Notes under the pieces: model-generated
Told to the model about the DNA's origin: nothing
What the model saw: the letters and a program-made list of their open reading frames with translations, nothing else
Database searches by the model: none
Part shown: in pieces, positions 53,771 to 62,308 of the stretch
Layout: each line of letters starts with the position of its first letter
Numbering within the stretch: the first letter of the stretch is position 1
Source of the DNA: Streptomyces albicerus
GTDB lineage: Bacteria; Actinomycetota; Actinomycetes; Streptomycetales; Streptomycetaceae
Assembly (NCBI RefSeq): GCF_008905045.1
Contig: NZ_VWMY01000001.1
Location: 62,001 to 126,000 of the forward strand
Direction: 5' to 3'
Length of the DNA: 64,000 nt
Program-made: the position numbers and the translations under genes

Positions 53771-54958
53771 TCACAGCACGCCGCGCTGGGCGAGGTTGCG
53801 CATCAGCGCTCGTACGCCGAACGTCCACGGCGCGGCCTGCTCGCTGGGGACGACGGTGTTGACCAGAGCGCCGAGTCGCGGGCTGGAGATCCGCACGATG
53901 TCGCCGTACTCGTGGGTGAAGCCCGCACCGGGTGCCTGTCGGTCCTCGGTGGGGGCGAACAGCGTTCCGGTGAACAACACGAAGCCGTCCGGGTATTGAT
54001 GGTGCGGACCGTGCGTGGCGGCCACCAAGTCCAGTACGTCGCGGCTGATCTCGCGCATGGAACTGCTGCCACGCAGTACGTAGCCGTCCGTGCCGTCGAT
54101 CCGGAGGTCGATGTCGATCCCGCGTACGGTGTCGAGGTCGAAGTCCTCGTCGAGCAGGCGGACGAACGGGCCGATCGCGCATGAGGCGTTGTTGTCCTTC
54201 GCACGGGACAGCAGCAGGGCGCTGCGTCCCTCGATGTCGCGGAGGTTGACGTCGTTACCGAGCGTCGCGCCGCGTACCCGGCCGCGCGAGTCCACGACGA
54301 GGACGGCCTCAGGCTCAGGGTTGTTCCACACCGAGGCGCCGAGCACGCCGATGTCGGCGCCGGTGCCGACCGCGGACAGTACCGGGGCCTTGGTGAACAC
54401 TTCCGGGTCCGGCCCGATCCCGACCTCCAGGTACTGCGACCACAGTCCTTCGGAGACGAGCAGTTCCTTGGCCTTGTCCGCTTCCGGCGATCCGGGACGG
54501 ATGCCGTCGAGCGTGCCACCCACCACCTGCCCGACGCGGGCCCGTACCCGCGCGGCCTGCGCCGGATCGCCGCCCGTGCGCTCTTCGATGACGCGTTCCA
54601 GCAGACTCCGGGCGAAGGTGACGCCCGCTGCCTTGATCACGTGCAGGTCGACGGGGGCGAGCAGATGCGGAACGTCACGGCGGCCGGCCGGTGCGTCAAG
54701 CAGTTCGTCCAGGCGCCAGACGTGTCCGCCGTCGGCCTCGCGGACGACTGCCGCCGCGTCGTCGCGTTCCATGAGGTCGGAGACGGTGGGTGCGATGGCC
54801 GTCAGGTCGACGACCTGCTCGCCGCGGACCGCGGCCACACACGGTCCGTCGCATTCCGGGTTGTGGACGCGCGCGACGAGGGCGGCTCGGTCGGCGTCCG
54901 CCGGCAGGATGGAGCCGGCTGTGAGGACCGGACGAGGGCGCGCTGCTGCCGATTCCAC
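53771..54958 (-). CDS. Fumarylacetoacetate hydrolase-family enzyme (sugar-acid pathway)
   Basis: 395 residues. The C-terminal FAH fold is recognised by GVTFARSLLERVIEERTGGD, VGIGPDPEVFTKAPVLSAVG, WNNPEPEAVLVVDSRG and GATLGNDVNLRDIEGRSALL, which supply the divalent metal site. The N-terminal 110 residues form a separate cap. It lies 44 bp behind an IlvD/Edd-type dehydratase on the same strand. In oxidative pentose pathways FAH-family enzymes dehydrate 2-keto-3-deoxy-pentonate to alpha-ketoglutarate semialdehyde, which is my favoured role; an aldolase/hydrolase role is possible. Confidence 0.82.
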   Translation of the reverse strand: MESAAARPRPVLTAGSILPADADRAALVARVHNPECDGPCVAAVRGEQVVDLTAIAPTVSDLMERDDAAAVVREADGGHVWRLDELLDAPAGRRDVPHLLAPVDLHVIKAAGVTFARSLLERVIEERTGGDPAQAARVRARVGQVVGGTLDGIRPGSPEADKAKELLVSEGLWSQYLEVGIGPDPEVFTKAPVLSAVGTGADIGVLGASVWNNPEPEAVLVVDSRGRVRGATLGNDVNLRDIEGRSALLLSRAKDNNASCAIGPFVRLLDEDFDLDTVRGIDIDLRIDGTDGYVLRGSSSMREISRDVLDLVAATHGPHHQYPDGFVLFTGTLFAPTEDRQAPGAGFTHEYGDIVRISSPRLGALVNTVVPSEQAAPWTFGVRALMRNLAQRGVL

Positions 54959-55002
54959 GATCGATGCTCTCCTGGTTTCGAGGGGGTGCGGTCACCTGGG
55001 AC

Positions 55003-56739
55003 TCAGTGGGAGTCGCGGGGGACCTCGTGTCCGCGGCCTCCGCGCAGGAAACCGAAGTCGGCACCCTGGTCGGCCTGTTCCACGTGCTGGGTGTAAAGCC
55101 AGGCGTAACCGCTGGTGTGCCGCTCAGCGGGTGCCTTCCATGCCTGCCGGCGTCGTGTGAGCTCGGCGTCGTCCACGTCCAGGCGCAGGGAGCGGTTCGG
55201 GACGTCGAGGACGACCGGGTCGCCGTCGTGCACCAGGGCGAGAGGTCCGCCGACGGCGGCCTCGGGCGCTACGTGCAGGACCACTGTCCCGTACCCGGTG
55301 CCGCTCATCCGGCCGTCGCAGACGCGCACCATGTCCTTGACGCCGGCCTTCAGCAGCTTGGCGGGCAGCGGGACGTTGGCGACCTCGGGCATGCCGGGGT
55401 AGCCCTTGGGGCCGGCGTTGCGGATGACGATGACGGTGTTCTCGTCGATGTCGAGTTCCGGGTCGTCGGCCACCTCGTGATAGGCCTCGGGGGAATCGAA
55501 GACACGCGCGGGGCCGCGGTGGGTGAGCAGGTGCGGTGACGCGGCGGACTGCTTGATCACAGCGCCGTCGGGACACAGGTTGCCGCGGAGGACGGCGATA
55601 CCGGTGCCGGCCGGCTGGAAGGGGACGTCGAGGCCGGTGATGACGTCGGAGTCGACGCGTTCGGCATTCTCGGTGTTCTCGGCGATGGTGCGTCCGGTGA
55701 CCGTGATCTGTTCGCCGTGCAGCATCTCGCCGCCGAGCAGCTCGGCCAGGACGGCGGGCAGGCCGCCCGCGTAGCAGAAGTCCTCCATGAGGTATTTGCC
55801 GCTCGGCATCAGGTTGACCAGGGTCGGCACCGCGCGGACCAGGTCGTCGAAGTCCTTCAGGCTCAGCTCGACGCCGACGCGTCCGGCGATGGCGGTGAGA
55901 TGGATGAGGGCGTTCGTGGAGCCGCCGATGGCCACGTTGACCCGGATGGCGTTCTCGAACGCCTCTCGGGTCAGGATCTGCGAGGGGCGCAGCTCCTCCT
56001 CCACCATCCGTACGATGCGCTGCCCCGCCGACTGCGCGATCTCCATCCGCCGGGAGTCGACCGCGGGCCAGGCCGCCGAGCCCGGCAGCTGCATGCCGAG
56101 CGCCTCGGCCATGCAGGCCATCGTCGAGGCGGTTCCCATGGTCATGCAGTGCCCGTTGGAACGGGCCATGCACCCCTCGGCGAAGAAGCACTCCTCCTCG
56201 GTCATCCGGCCGGTCTTGAGGTCTTCCTCGAACTTCCACACGTGGGTGCCGGAACCCACGTCCTGGCCCCGGTACTTGCCGTTGAGCATCGGCCCGCCGG
56301 TGACCATGACGGCGGGCAGGTCGACGCTGGCGGCGCCCATGAGCATGGCGGGGGTCGTCTTGTCGCAGCCGGACAGCAGCACGACACCGTCGAGCGGATT
56401 GGCCCGGATCAGCTCCTCGACCTCCATGGCCATGAGGTTGCGGTACAGCATGGCGGTGGGGCGCATCAGGGTCTCGCCGGTGGCCATGGTGGGGAACTGG
56501 AGTGGCAGGCCGCCCGCCTGCCACACGCCGCGCTTGACGGCCTCGGCGACGCGTGTCAGATGGGCGTTGCACGGGGCGAGTTCGGAGGCACTGGTCGCGA
56601 TGCCGATGACGGGACGCCCGTCGAACACCTCGTGCCCGAATCCCTGGTTGCGCATCCAAGAGCGGTACACCATCCCGCTGCGGCCCCGTGCGCCGAACCA
56701 TGCCTGGCTGCGGCGGCTCGTCTTCTGACCGTCGGTCAT
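55003..56739 (-). CDS. Sugar-acid dehydratase (IlvD/Edd family)
   Basis: 578 residues from the ATG at 56739. Iron-sulphur ligands are in LLSGCDKTTPAMLMG and in FFAEGCMARSNGHCMTMGTA; other family blocks are GRPVIGIATSASELAPCN, VAIGGSTNALIHL, GNLCPDGAVIK and VRVCDGRMSGTGYG. The length and the presence of NMxNQGF-like WMRNQGFGHEVFDGRP resemble pentonate (arabinonate/xylonate) dehydratases more than the biosynthetic IlvD. The product would be 2-keto-3-deoxy-pentonate, passed to the FAH-family enzyme. It is divergent from a GntR regulator. Confidence 0.88.
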   Translation of the reverse strand: MTDGQKTSRRSQAWFGARGRSGMVYRSWMRNQGFGHEVFDGRPVIGIATSASELAPCNAHLTRVAEAVKRGVWQAGGLPLQFPTMATGETLMRPTAMLYRNLMAMEVEELIRANPLDGVVLLSGCDKTTPAMLMGAASVDLPAVMVTGGPMLNGKYRGQDVGSGTHVWKFEEDLKTGRMTEEECFFAEGCMARSNGHCMTMGTASTMACMAEALGMQLPGSAAWPAVDSRRMEIAQSAGQRIVRMVEEELRPSQILTREAFENAIRVNVAIGGSTNALIHLTAIAGRVGVELSLKDFDDLVRAVPTLVNLMPSGKYLMEDFCYAGGLPAVLAELLGGEMLHGEQITVTGRTIAENTENAERVDSDVITGLDVPFQPAGTGIAVLRGNLCPDGAVIKQSAASPHLLTHRGPARVFDSPEAYHEVADDPELDIDENTVIVIRNAGPKGYPGMPEVANVPLPAKLLKAGVKDMVRVCDGRMSGTGYGTVVLHVAPEAAVGGPLALVHDGDPVVLDVPNRSLRLDVDDAELTRRRQAWKAPAERHTSGYAWLYTQHVEQADQGADFGFLRGGRGHEVPRDSH

Positions 56740-56823
56740 GTAGGCACTCCCGTGGCTCTGGCGTCGTCCGCTTCGCGATGGGGCGTTGTCGGGTGAGGAC
56801 CCGCAGGCCGTACCCTGTAACAC

Positions 56824-56838
56824 AATCATTAAATGATT
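56824..56838. promoter_or_regulatory. Candidate GntR operator
   Basis: AATCATTAAATGATT is a palindrome with 7-bp arms around one central base, very AT-rich for this genome, in the 132-bp divergent region between the dehydratase and the GntR gene. Confidence 0.65.
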
Positions 56839-56871
56839 CGATGAATGACGTCCAGGGGGTGAGCAGAGATC

Positions 56872-57588
56872 GTGGTGCACTTCCTGACCACGCATCAGCG
56901 CGTGGTCGACGGGCTCGGGCGGCGCATCGTGGGTGGCGCGTGGGAGCCGGGGGATCCGTTGCCGGTCGAGGACGCGCTCGCGGCCGAGATCGGCGTCAGC
57001 CGAGGGGTGGTGCGGGAAGCGGTCAAGGCACTGGTGGCCAAGGGGATGCTGCACGTACGCCCGCGCACCGGCACGCGCGTGCTGCCCCCGGAGCACTGGA
57101 ACCACCTGGACCGTGACGTGCTGCGCTGGAAACAGGCCGGGGACGCCACGACTCTGCTGCGCGACACGGGTGAACTGCGCCGGATCGTCGAACCCGAGGC
57201 GGCCCGGCTCGCTGCCGACCGGGCCGGCCCCGACGAAGTACGAGTCCTGTACGACTCCCTGGCGGCCATGGAGGCCGCAGCGGCGGAACCCGGCCGCAGC
57301 GGCTACGTCGAGGCCGACATCGCCTTCCACCGGGCCCTGCTCGACGCCAGCGGCAACCGTCTCCTCGGCTCACTGGGCCGCGCTGTCGACATCGCGCTGG
57401 AACACAGCTTCCTCGTCAGCACCCAGACCCCCGGCGCGGTGGAAGCCTCGCTGCCGGGTCACCGCGCCATCGTGCAAGCCGTCGAGGCCCGCGATCCCGC
57501 GGCCGCGGCGGCCGCCGTACTGGCCATCATCGAAGCCGCCGAACATGAGATCGCCCAGTCACCCGGAATGCCCAGCGATGCCGTATGA
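56872..57588 (+). CDS. GntR/FadR-family regulator of the sugar-acid genes
   Basis: 238 residues from a GTG at 56872 (a second GTG follows at once). The winged helix is LGRRIVGGAWEPGDPLPVED and IGVSRGVVREAVKALVAKGM, with RPRTGTRVLP as wing. The FCD ligand-binding domain follows: LRRIVEPEAARLAADRA, EADIAFHRALLDASGN, LPGHRAIVQAVEARD; its Asp/His set binds a metal and an organic acid. It should bind the palindrome at 56824 and respond to a sugar acid or keto-deoxy acid. Confidence 0.9.
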   Translation: MVHFLTTHQRVVDGLGRRIVGGAWEPGDPLPVEDALAAEIGVSRGVVREAVKALVAKGMLHVRPRTGTRVLPPEHWNHLDRDVLRWKQAGDATTLLRDTGELRRIVEPEAARLAADRAGPDEVRVLYDSLAAMEAAAAEPGRSGYVEADIAFHRALLDASGNRLLGSLGRAVDIALEHSFLVSTQTPGAVEASLPGHRAIVQAVEARDPAAAAAAVLAIIEAAEHEIAQSPGMPSDAV

Positions 57589-57839
57589 CCTGTCACGACT
57601 GCGACAAGGCAGTGCCACGGGCAAGGGCACGGAAGCGGTCGACGCCGACGAGGTCTTCGTCCGGCCCACCGGGCAAGCCGACCGCAGTCCGCGCCGCGGG
57701 GCTGCCGGCCGAGCAGGAGCCGGCCGAGCGGGGCGCGGCCGACGATCTTCGGCCGGCGTACCGCTCGTCGAGCATCGCCGCCGCCCTCGGCATCGACACG
57801 GAAATCACCGCCCCCACTCCTGGGGCCAGGTCATTCCTC

Positions 57840-58570
57840 CCGATCCCGAAGCCGTACTGGGGCGGGATCCTCCCGCACAGCGGACGACCGGGCCGCGCCT
57901 ACCGCGAACTCGCCCGACTGGGCGCCGAGTTCGAGCGGGCCGGGGACCTGGTTGCCGGGATCGCACCGGACGCGGACATCGCGATGGTGTACTCGGCGCC
58001 GAGCAAGTGGCTGATGCGCAAGCACCCGCCGCTCGCCGGCCCCGACGGCGGCCCGGACGCGTATGCGTACGAGGGCATCTTCGAACCGTTCTACCGGGGC
58101 GCGTTCGAGGCGGGGCGCCAGGTACGGATCCTGCACGCCCGCCAGCTGCACGACCCGAACGGTGAACGCCCAGGTATCGCACCGGAGTTGGCCGCCGAAC
58201 GGCACCCCGCCCTCATCGCTCCGGGGCTGTACGTGGCGGACGACGGGATGCTCGACTGGCTCGGCGCCTACGCGGATGCGGGCGGCCATCTCGTGCTCGG
58301 GCCGCGTACCGGCTACGGCGACCATGAGGCGCGGGCACGCCACGAGGTGACGCCGGCGCGACTGGTCCGGGCCGCGGGCGTCCGGTACGACGAGTTCAGC
58401 AACCTGCACGCCGACCTGCCGCTGCGCACCGCACCGGACAGCCCGCTCCAACTGCCCGCCGACGCGGTGGCCACCCGTTGGGTGGAGGGCCTGACCGTCG
58501 AGGACGCCGACGTCCTGGCCGAGTACGACCACCCGTACTTCGGGCGCTGGCCCGCCGTCACCGCAAGCCC
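57840..58570 (+). pseudogene. GH42 beta-galactosidase, middle/C-terminal remnant
   Basis: The frame reads PYWGGILPHSGRPGRAYREL, LVAGIAPDADIAMVYSAPSK, LYVADDGMLDWLGAYADAG and GHLVLGPRTGYGDHEARA, the trimerisation domain of GH42 enzymes. The catalytic barrel is missing, the preceding 85 codons are unrelated, and the reading breaks at about 58570 (FGRWPAVTA) where a LacI gene body begins in another frame. A GH42 protein normally has about 660-690 residues. Confidence 0.75.
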
Positions 58571-59410
58571 CCGAGAAGCCGCCGCCAGAAGATCGTGGAG
58601 CTGGTCTTCCGCGAGCTGGAGAGCATGTGGGGCGTGGAGATCCTGCGCGGCGTGGAAGAGGTGGCCAGCAGGAACCGGATCGGCGTGATGGTCTCCAAGT
58701 TCGGCCTGCACGACTCGAAGGCCGCGATGGACGAGACCGCGGGGCGGCACCCACAGTGCGTCCTGTCGGTGTCCTGGCTCTCCGAGGCGGAGCGCGACCG
58801 CCTCGCGGCGGACAGCATCCCGTACGTCGTCTTCGACCCGATCGACGACGTCGCCGACGGTGTCCCGTACGTCTCCGCCACTCACTTCAGGGGCGGCCAG
58901 TCCGCGGCACGCCACCTGATCGGCCTCGGCCACCGGCGCATCGCCATGATCAGCGGCCCCGATCACGCGTTCTGCCTGGCGCGGATGGCCGGCTACCGCT
59001 CGGCGCTGGAGGCGGCCGGGCTTCCTGTGGACCCGAAGCTGATCGTCCGCATGCAGCTCACCCGGGAGGACGGGCACGCCGCGGCGGCCGAACTGCTCAC
59101 CCGTCCCGACCGGCCGACCGCGATCTTCACCGCCAACGACCTCCAGGCGCTCGGCGTCTACCAGGCGGCACGCGAGGCCGGCCTGCGTATCCCGGAGGAC
59201 CTGAGCGTGGTCGGCTACGACGACGTGCCGGTCACGGCCTGGGTGGACCCGCCGCTGACGACCGTGCACCAGCCACTGACCGAAATGGCTGCGGCCGCAA
59301 CGGAGTTGGCCCTGACCCTCGGCCGCGGCGAGAAGATCCCGCAGCTCGGCCTCGAGATCGCCACCCACCTCGTGGTCCGCGAGAGCACGGCCCCGCCACC
59401 GCAGGACTGA
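58571..59410 (+). pseudogene. LacI-family regulator without DNA-binding domain
   Basis: From about 58575 the frame encodes KIVELVFRELESMWGVEILR, GVEEVASRNRIGVMVSKFG, ARHLIGLGHRRIAMISGPDH, TAIFTANDLQALGVYQAARE and LSVVGYDDVPVTAWVDPPLT, an otherwise intact LacI sugar-binding domain of about 275 residues. The 60-residue HTH and hinge are lost to the same deletion that cut GH42. A GTG at 58478 opens this frame but lies inside GH42 coding and has no ribosome site. Confidence 0.75.
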
Positions 59411-59419
59411 GCGTCCAGG

Positions 59420-59640
59420 TAGGCGGCTCGTCGCTGTCGTTGGCCGGCCCCGTGCCACAGCCCGTGGTGCAGAAACACACGGTGCCCGCCGGGCAGACGA
59501 GGCGGTCCTGGCCGCGCAGGTTCTGGTAGTGGCCGGTGTCGGACTCGTTGATCCGCCGCAGATGGCTGCCGGGAACGCTGAACGTGCCGCCCATCTCCAG
59601 GGTCACCTCCTGCGGGTAGTACCTCGGCGACAGGCCCGCC
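59420..59640 (-). pseudogene. Phytanoyl-CoA dioxygenase (PhyH)-family C-terminal remnant
   Basis: The minus strand reads YYPQEVTLEMGGTFSVPGSH, LRRINESDTGHYQNLRGQDR and CPAGTV, then the reading shifts frame: FLHHGLWHGAG followed by NDSDE in the earlier frame. HGLWHGAG contains the second iron-binding His of the PhyH family. The N-terminal half with the HxD motif is gone. Confidence 0.55.
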
Positions 59641-59642
59641 CG

Positions 59643-60368
59643 TCACTTCCGCGCTGTCGTCCCTAAGGGGAGGGGTTCGCCGGAGCGCAGGTGTTCCCTC
59701 AACCACTGCTCGGTGTTGCTCACGTGGAGCAGTGCGGCGGCCTGGCTGAGGGCGGCGTCACGGGTGGACAGGGCGTTGAAGATCGCCTCGTGCTCGGCGA
59801 GGGTGCGGCCCGCGGCTTTGTCGTCGACCAGACCGCGCCAGATACGGGCGCGCAGGGTGCGGCCGGAGATGCCCTCCAGGAGGGTGAGGAGGGTCTCGTT
59901 GCCCGTGGCCGAGATGACGGCGCGGTGGAACGCGGCGTCGTGGGCGTTGAGCTGTTCGACGTCGTCGCGGGCCTCGCGCATGGCATCCAAGTGCCGCTTC
60001 ACTTCGGCCAGTTGGGCGTCGGAGATTCGGGTGGCGGCAAGGGCCGTGGCGAGCGGTTCGAGGAGCCGCCGTACCTCCATGAGGTCCTGCAGGGCGACCG
60101 AGTCGCCCTGCATCAGCTCCACCGCACCGCCGAGCCCCTCCAGCAGCAGGCTCGGCTGCAGGCTGGTCACATACGTACCGTCGCCCCGCCGGACCTCCAG
60201 GACCCGCGCGACGGCCAGCGCCTTGACCGCTTCCCGGGCGAGGTTGCGGGACAGGCCCAGCTGTGCGGCCAGGTCCGGCTCCGGTGGCAGTTTCGAACCC
60301 GGCGGCAGGGCACCGGTCCGGATCAGCTCACGGATCTGCTCGATGGCCTTGTCCGTCAAAGACACCAC
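59643..60368 (-). CDS. GntR/FadR-family regulator
   Basis: 241 residues from a GTG at 60368. Winged helix: IEQIRELIRTGALPPGSKLP, AAQLGLSRNLAREAVKALAV, VRRGDGTYVTSL. The FCD domain has LMEVRRLLEPLATALAATRI, HDAAFHRAVISATGNETLL and LAEHEAIFNALSTRD. It is intact, but the genes around it (aldo/keto reductase upstream, PhyH downstream) are broken, so its original targets may be gone. The aldo/keto reductase frame overlaps its start by 13 bp. Confidence 0.88.
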   Translation of the reverse strand: MVSLTDKAIEQIRELIRTGALPPGSKLPPEPDLAAQLGLSRNLAREAVKALAVARVLEVRRGDGTYVTSLQPSLLLEGLGGAVELMQGDSVALQDLMEVRRLLEPLATALAATRISDAQLAEVKRHLDAMREARDDVEQLNAHDAAFHRAVISATGNETLLTLLEGISGRTLRARIWRGLVDDKAAGRTLAEHEAIFNALSTRDAALSQAAALLHVSNTEQWLREHLRSGEPLPLGTTARK

Positions 60369-60655
60369 GCATCACTCCCCCCACCGTGCCCCGCCAGCAC
60401 GGCCGACCTGATCAGCTGCTGAGTGCCGAGATCGTCCCAGAGGCCGTCCGGGACTTGCTGATCATGGAGTTCCACGTTTCGTCCGACCTGTTCCGCAGTC
60501 CGCTTGCCGAGGGGGAGGTTGATGATACTGGGATGCGTGTGCGGGAAGGCGATCGCGGCGGCGGGCAGGACGTCGTCCAGCACCGACTGGTCCAGCAGCG
60601 TGTAGCGCCCGGCCGGCATCACCAGGTAGGCGGCACCGGGGCGAAGCCCATGGAT
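60356..60655 (-). pseudogene. Aldo/keto reductase remnant with internal deletion
   Basis: The minus strand encodes MPAGRYTLLDQSVLDDVLPA followed at once by AAIAFPHTHPSIINLPLGKR and TAEQVGRNVELHDQQVPDGL, WDDLGTQQLI. In the L-fucose/D-threo-aldose dehydrogenase type these two blocks are normally separated by about 60-70 residues, so an in-frame deletion has joined them. The N-terminal half is missing; the terminator at 60660 lies directly upstream. Confidence 0.65.
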
Positions 60656-60659
60656 CTGC

Positions 60660-60697
60660 GCTGAGGCTCCGACGGGCTCGCCCGTCGGAGCCTCAGC
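60660..60697 (-). terminator. Very strong terminator of the reductase gene
   Basis: GCTGAGGCTCCGACGGG (60660-60676) and CCCGTCGGAGCCTCAGC (60681-60697) form a perfect 17-bp stem with a CTCG loop, just behind the stop at 60702. Confidence 0.92.
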
Positions 60698-60701
60698 GCC
60701 G

Positions 60702-62039
60702 TCAGGCCAGGCCGAACCGCTCGGCGTGCACCTGCAGGTGGGGAACCTTCAGACTGCGCAGGGCGCTGAGCACGGTCGAGGTCATCGCGGGCGGGCCACA
60801 GACGTACACGTCGCGTTCGGTGATGTCGGGTACCAGGGCACGGAGACTCTCCGGTTCGAACGGCGGGCTCGTCTCCCCCGTGCGGCCGGTGAGCAGGTGC
60901 AGCCGCCCGCCGCGGTCCGCGACCAGAGTTCGTATCTCGTCGACCAGCACGGCGTCGTCCTCGCTGCGCACCCGGTAGAGCACGACGACGTCACCGGCCG
61001 GTTCCTCCTCCAACAGGGCTCGAACCGGCGTGATCCCCACTCCTCCGGCAATCAGCAGCGCGCCGGGCCGCGTTCGATGCAACGAGGTGAACGCCCCGTA
61101 CGGCCCCTCGACGAACGCGCGGCTCCCGACCGGGACATGGCGCAGGCCGGCGCTGGCGCTGCCGACCGCCTTGGCTGTCAGACGCAAGGTGCGGCCGTCG
61201 GGTGCCGCCGACAGCGAGAACGGATTGGCCAGCCACCAGTGGTTGTGTCCGGGGAACCGCCAGATGCAGAACTGGCCCGCCCTGGCCGGCAGCCTGTCGA
61301 GGTGGCGGCCGGTGACGTGCACCGACACCACGTCGTCCGACTCCGGCACCACCGCCGTGACCTCGAACCGGTGATAGGCGTTGCGCCACAGAGGCATCAC
61401 GATCCGCCCCGTGACCAGGGCACCGAACGCGAACAGCCACAGGGCCCACCAGTAGATCATCGCGGGCGCGGAGGAGCTGAAGGTCGTGGTCTCCTGCAAC
61501 TGGTGGACGAATGCCAGCCCCAACGCCAGGTACAGCAGCAGGTGCACGCCGTGCCAGGTCTCGTACCGCAGCCGCCGCCTCACCTGTCGGGCGGAGACCG
61601 CGGCGACCACGACGACGATCGCCGCGGCCCCCATCCCGAGCAGGGAAGCCGGCACTCCGGCCAGCGCGAAGAACGTCTTCGTCATCGACGCGTCATCGAG
61701 CGTCGCGTAGCCCAACACCACCAGCACGGCGTGGGTGAGGAGGGTCCACAGCAGGGTGAAGCCGACCCACCGGTGCCACACCGTCAACCGGTCCATGCCG
61801 ATACGGCGGTCGAGCCACGGCAGCCGGGCCACCAGCAGCAGCTGGAACAGCATCAGCACGGCGGCGTGCAGGCCGAAGAACTTGGCGACCGTGAGCACCC
61901 CGTTCTTGCCGGTCCCGGCGGTGAGGAACAAGACCTCGACGATCACCAAGTTGACGATGACAAACGTCCACAGCGCCCACCGCGCCGCGACGACCGGAGG
62001 TATGGTCCCCTGTCGCACCTGTGTACTTGTCGCCTCCAC
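60702..62039 (-). CDS. Ferric-reductase-like membrane oxidoreductase (FAD/NAD)
   Basis: 445 residues from the GTG at 62039 (MEATSTQVRQG) behind AGAGGGGAAAC; longer forms up to 62150 lack a ribosome site. About six membrane helices with paired His (LHAAVLMLFQ, HRWVGFTLLWTLLTHAVLV, WHGVHLLLYLALGLAFVHQL) form the heme-binding ferric reductase-like domain. A FAD domain (GQFCIWRFPGHNHWWLANPF, then SLS) and NAD domain (LLIAGGVGITPVRALL, VYVCGPPAMTSTVL) follow. It moves electrons from NADH or NADPH across the membrane; the acceptor (iron, oxygen or a partner protein) is unknown. Confidence 0.88.
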   Translation of the reverse strand: MEATSTQVRQGTIPPVVAARWALWTFVIVNLVIVEVLFLTAGTGKNGVLTVAKFFGLHAAVLMLFQLLLVARLPWLDRRIGMDRLTVWHRWVGFTLLWTLLTHAVLVVLGYATLDDASMTKTFFALAGVPASLLGMGAAAIVVVVAAVSARQVRRRLRYETWHGVHLLLYLALGLAFVHQLQETTTFSSSAPAMIYWWALWLFAFGALVTGRIVMPLWRNAYHRFEVTAVVPESDDVVSVHVTGRHLDRLPARAGQFCIWRFPGHNHWWLANPFSLSAAPDGRTLRLTAKAVGSASAGLRHVPVGSRAFVEGPYGAFTSLHRTRPGALLIAGGVGITPVRALLEEEPAGDVVVLYRVRSEDDAVLVDEIRTLVADRGGRLHLLTGRTGETSPPFEPESLRALVPDITERDVYVCGPPAMTSTVLSALRSLKVPHLQVHAERFGLA

Positions 62040-62251
62040 CGTTTCCCCTCTTGTCCATGTGACGCACTGGCGCCCGGTACCCGCGAGGTCGCGGGGACCT
62101 GAGCATCCCGATCTGATACGGCCCCTGGGCCGGGCAAGACTACGGAACATGGCGAGAAGTTGGCCCTGTTTGGCCTCAACTGTTCTTGTTCCGCGATCGG
62201 CACGCTGGTCGAAGACGGCCGTCCAGGCCGCCGTCGCCGGGTACGTTGAGT

Positions 62252-62267
62252 GATTAAGGCGTTAACC
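62252..62267. promoter_or_regulatory. Candidate operator upstream of LacI-family gene
   Basis: GATTAAGGCGTTAACC is an imperfect palindrome (GNTTAA-N4-TTAANC), 41 bp before the ATG at 62309 and AT-rich compared with its surroundings. Autoregulation by the LacI protein is inference. Confidence 0.4.
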
Positions 62268-62308
62268 ACAAGCCATCGTGGGGCTGTTGGGGTGCATGGG
62301 GTATACAC

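Noticed and set aside
50820..54182. A 1120-codon open frame on the minus strand
   Set aside because: It lies antisense to the GH3 gene and runs into the FAH gene in the wrong frame; no start signal or family.
57585..58688. A single 367-residue protein starting 4 bp inside the GntR stop
   Set aside because: The start looks coupled, but the first 85 codons match nothing, the middle is GH42 and the end is LacI out of frame; a pseudogene explains it better.
58478..59410. Functional LacI regulator of 310 residues
   Set aside because: No helix-turn-helix or hinge; the first 32 residues are antisense-like noise from the GH42 frame.
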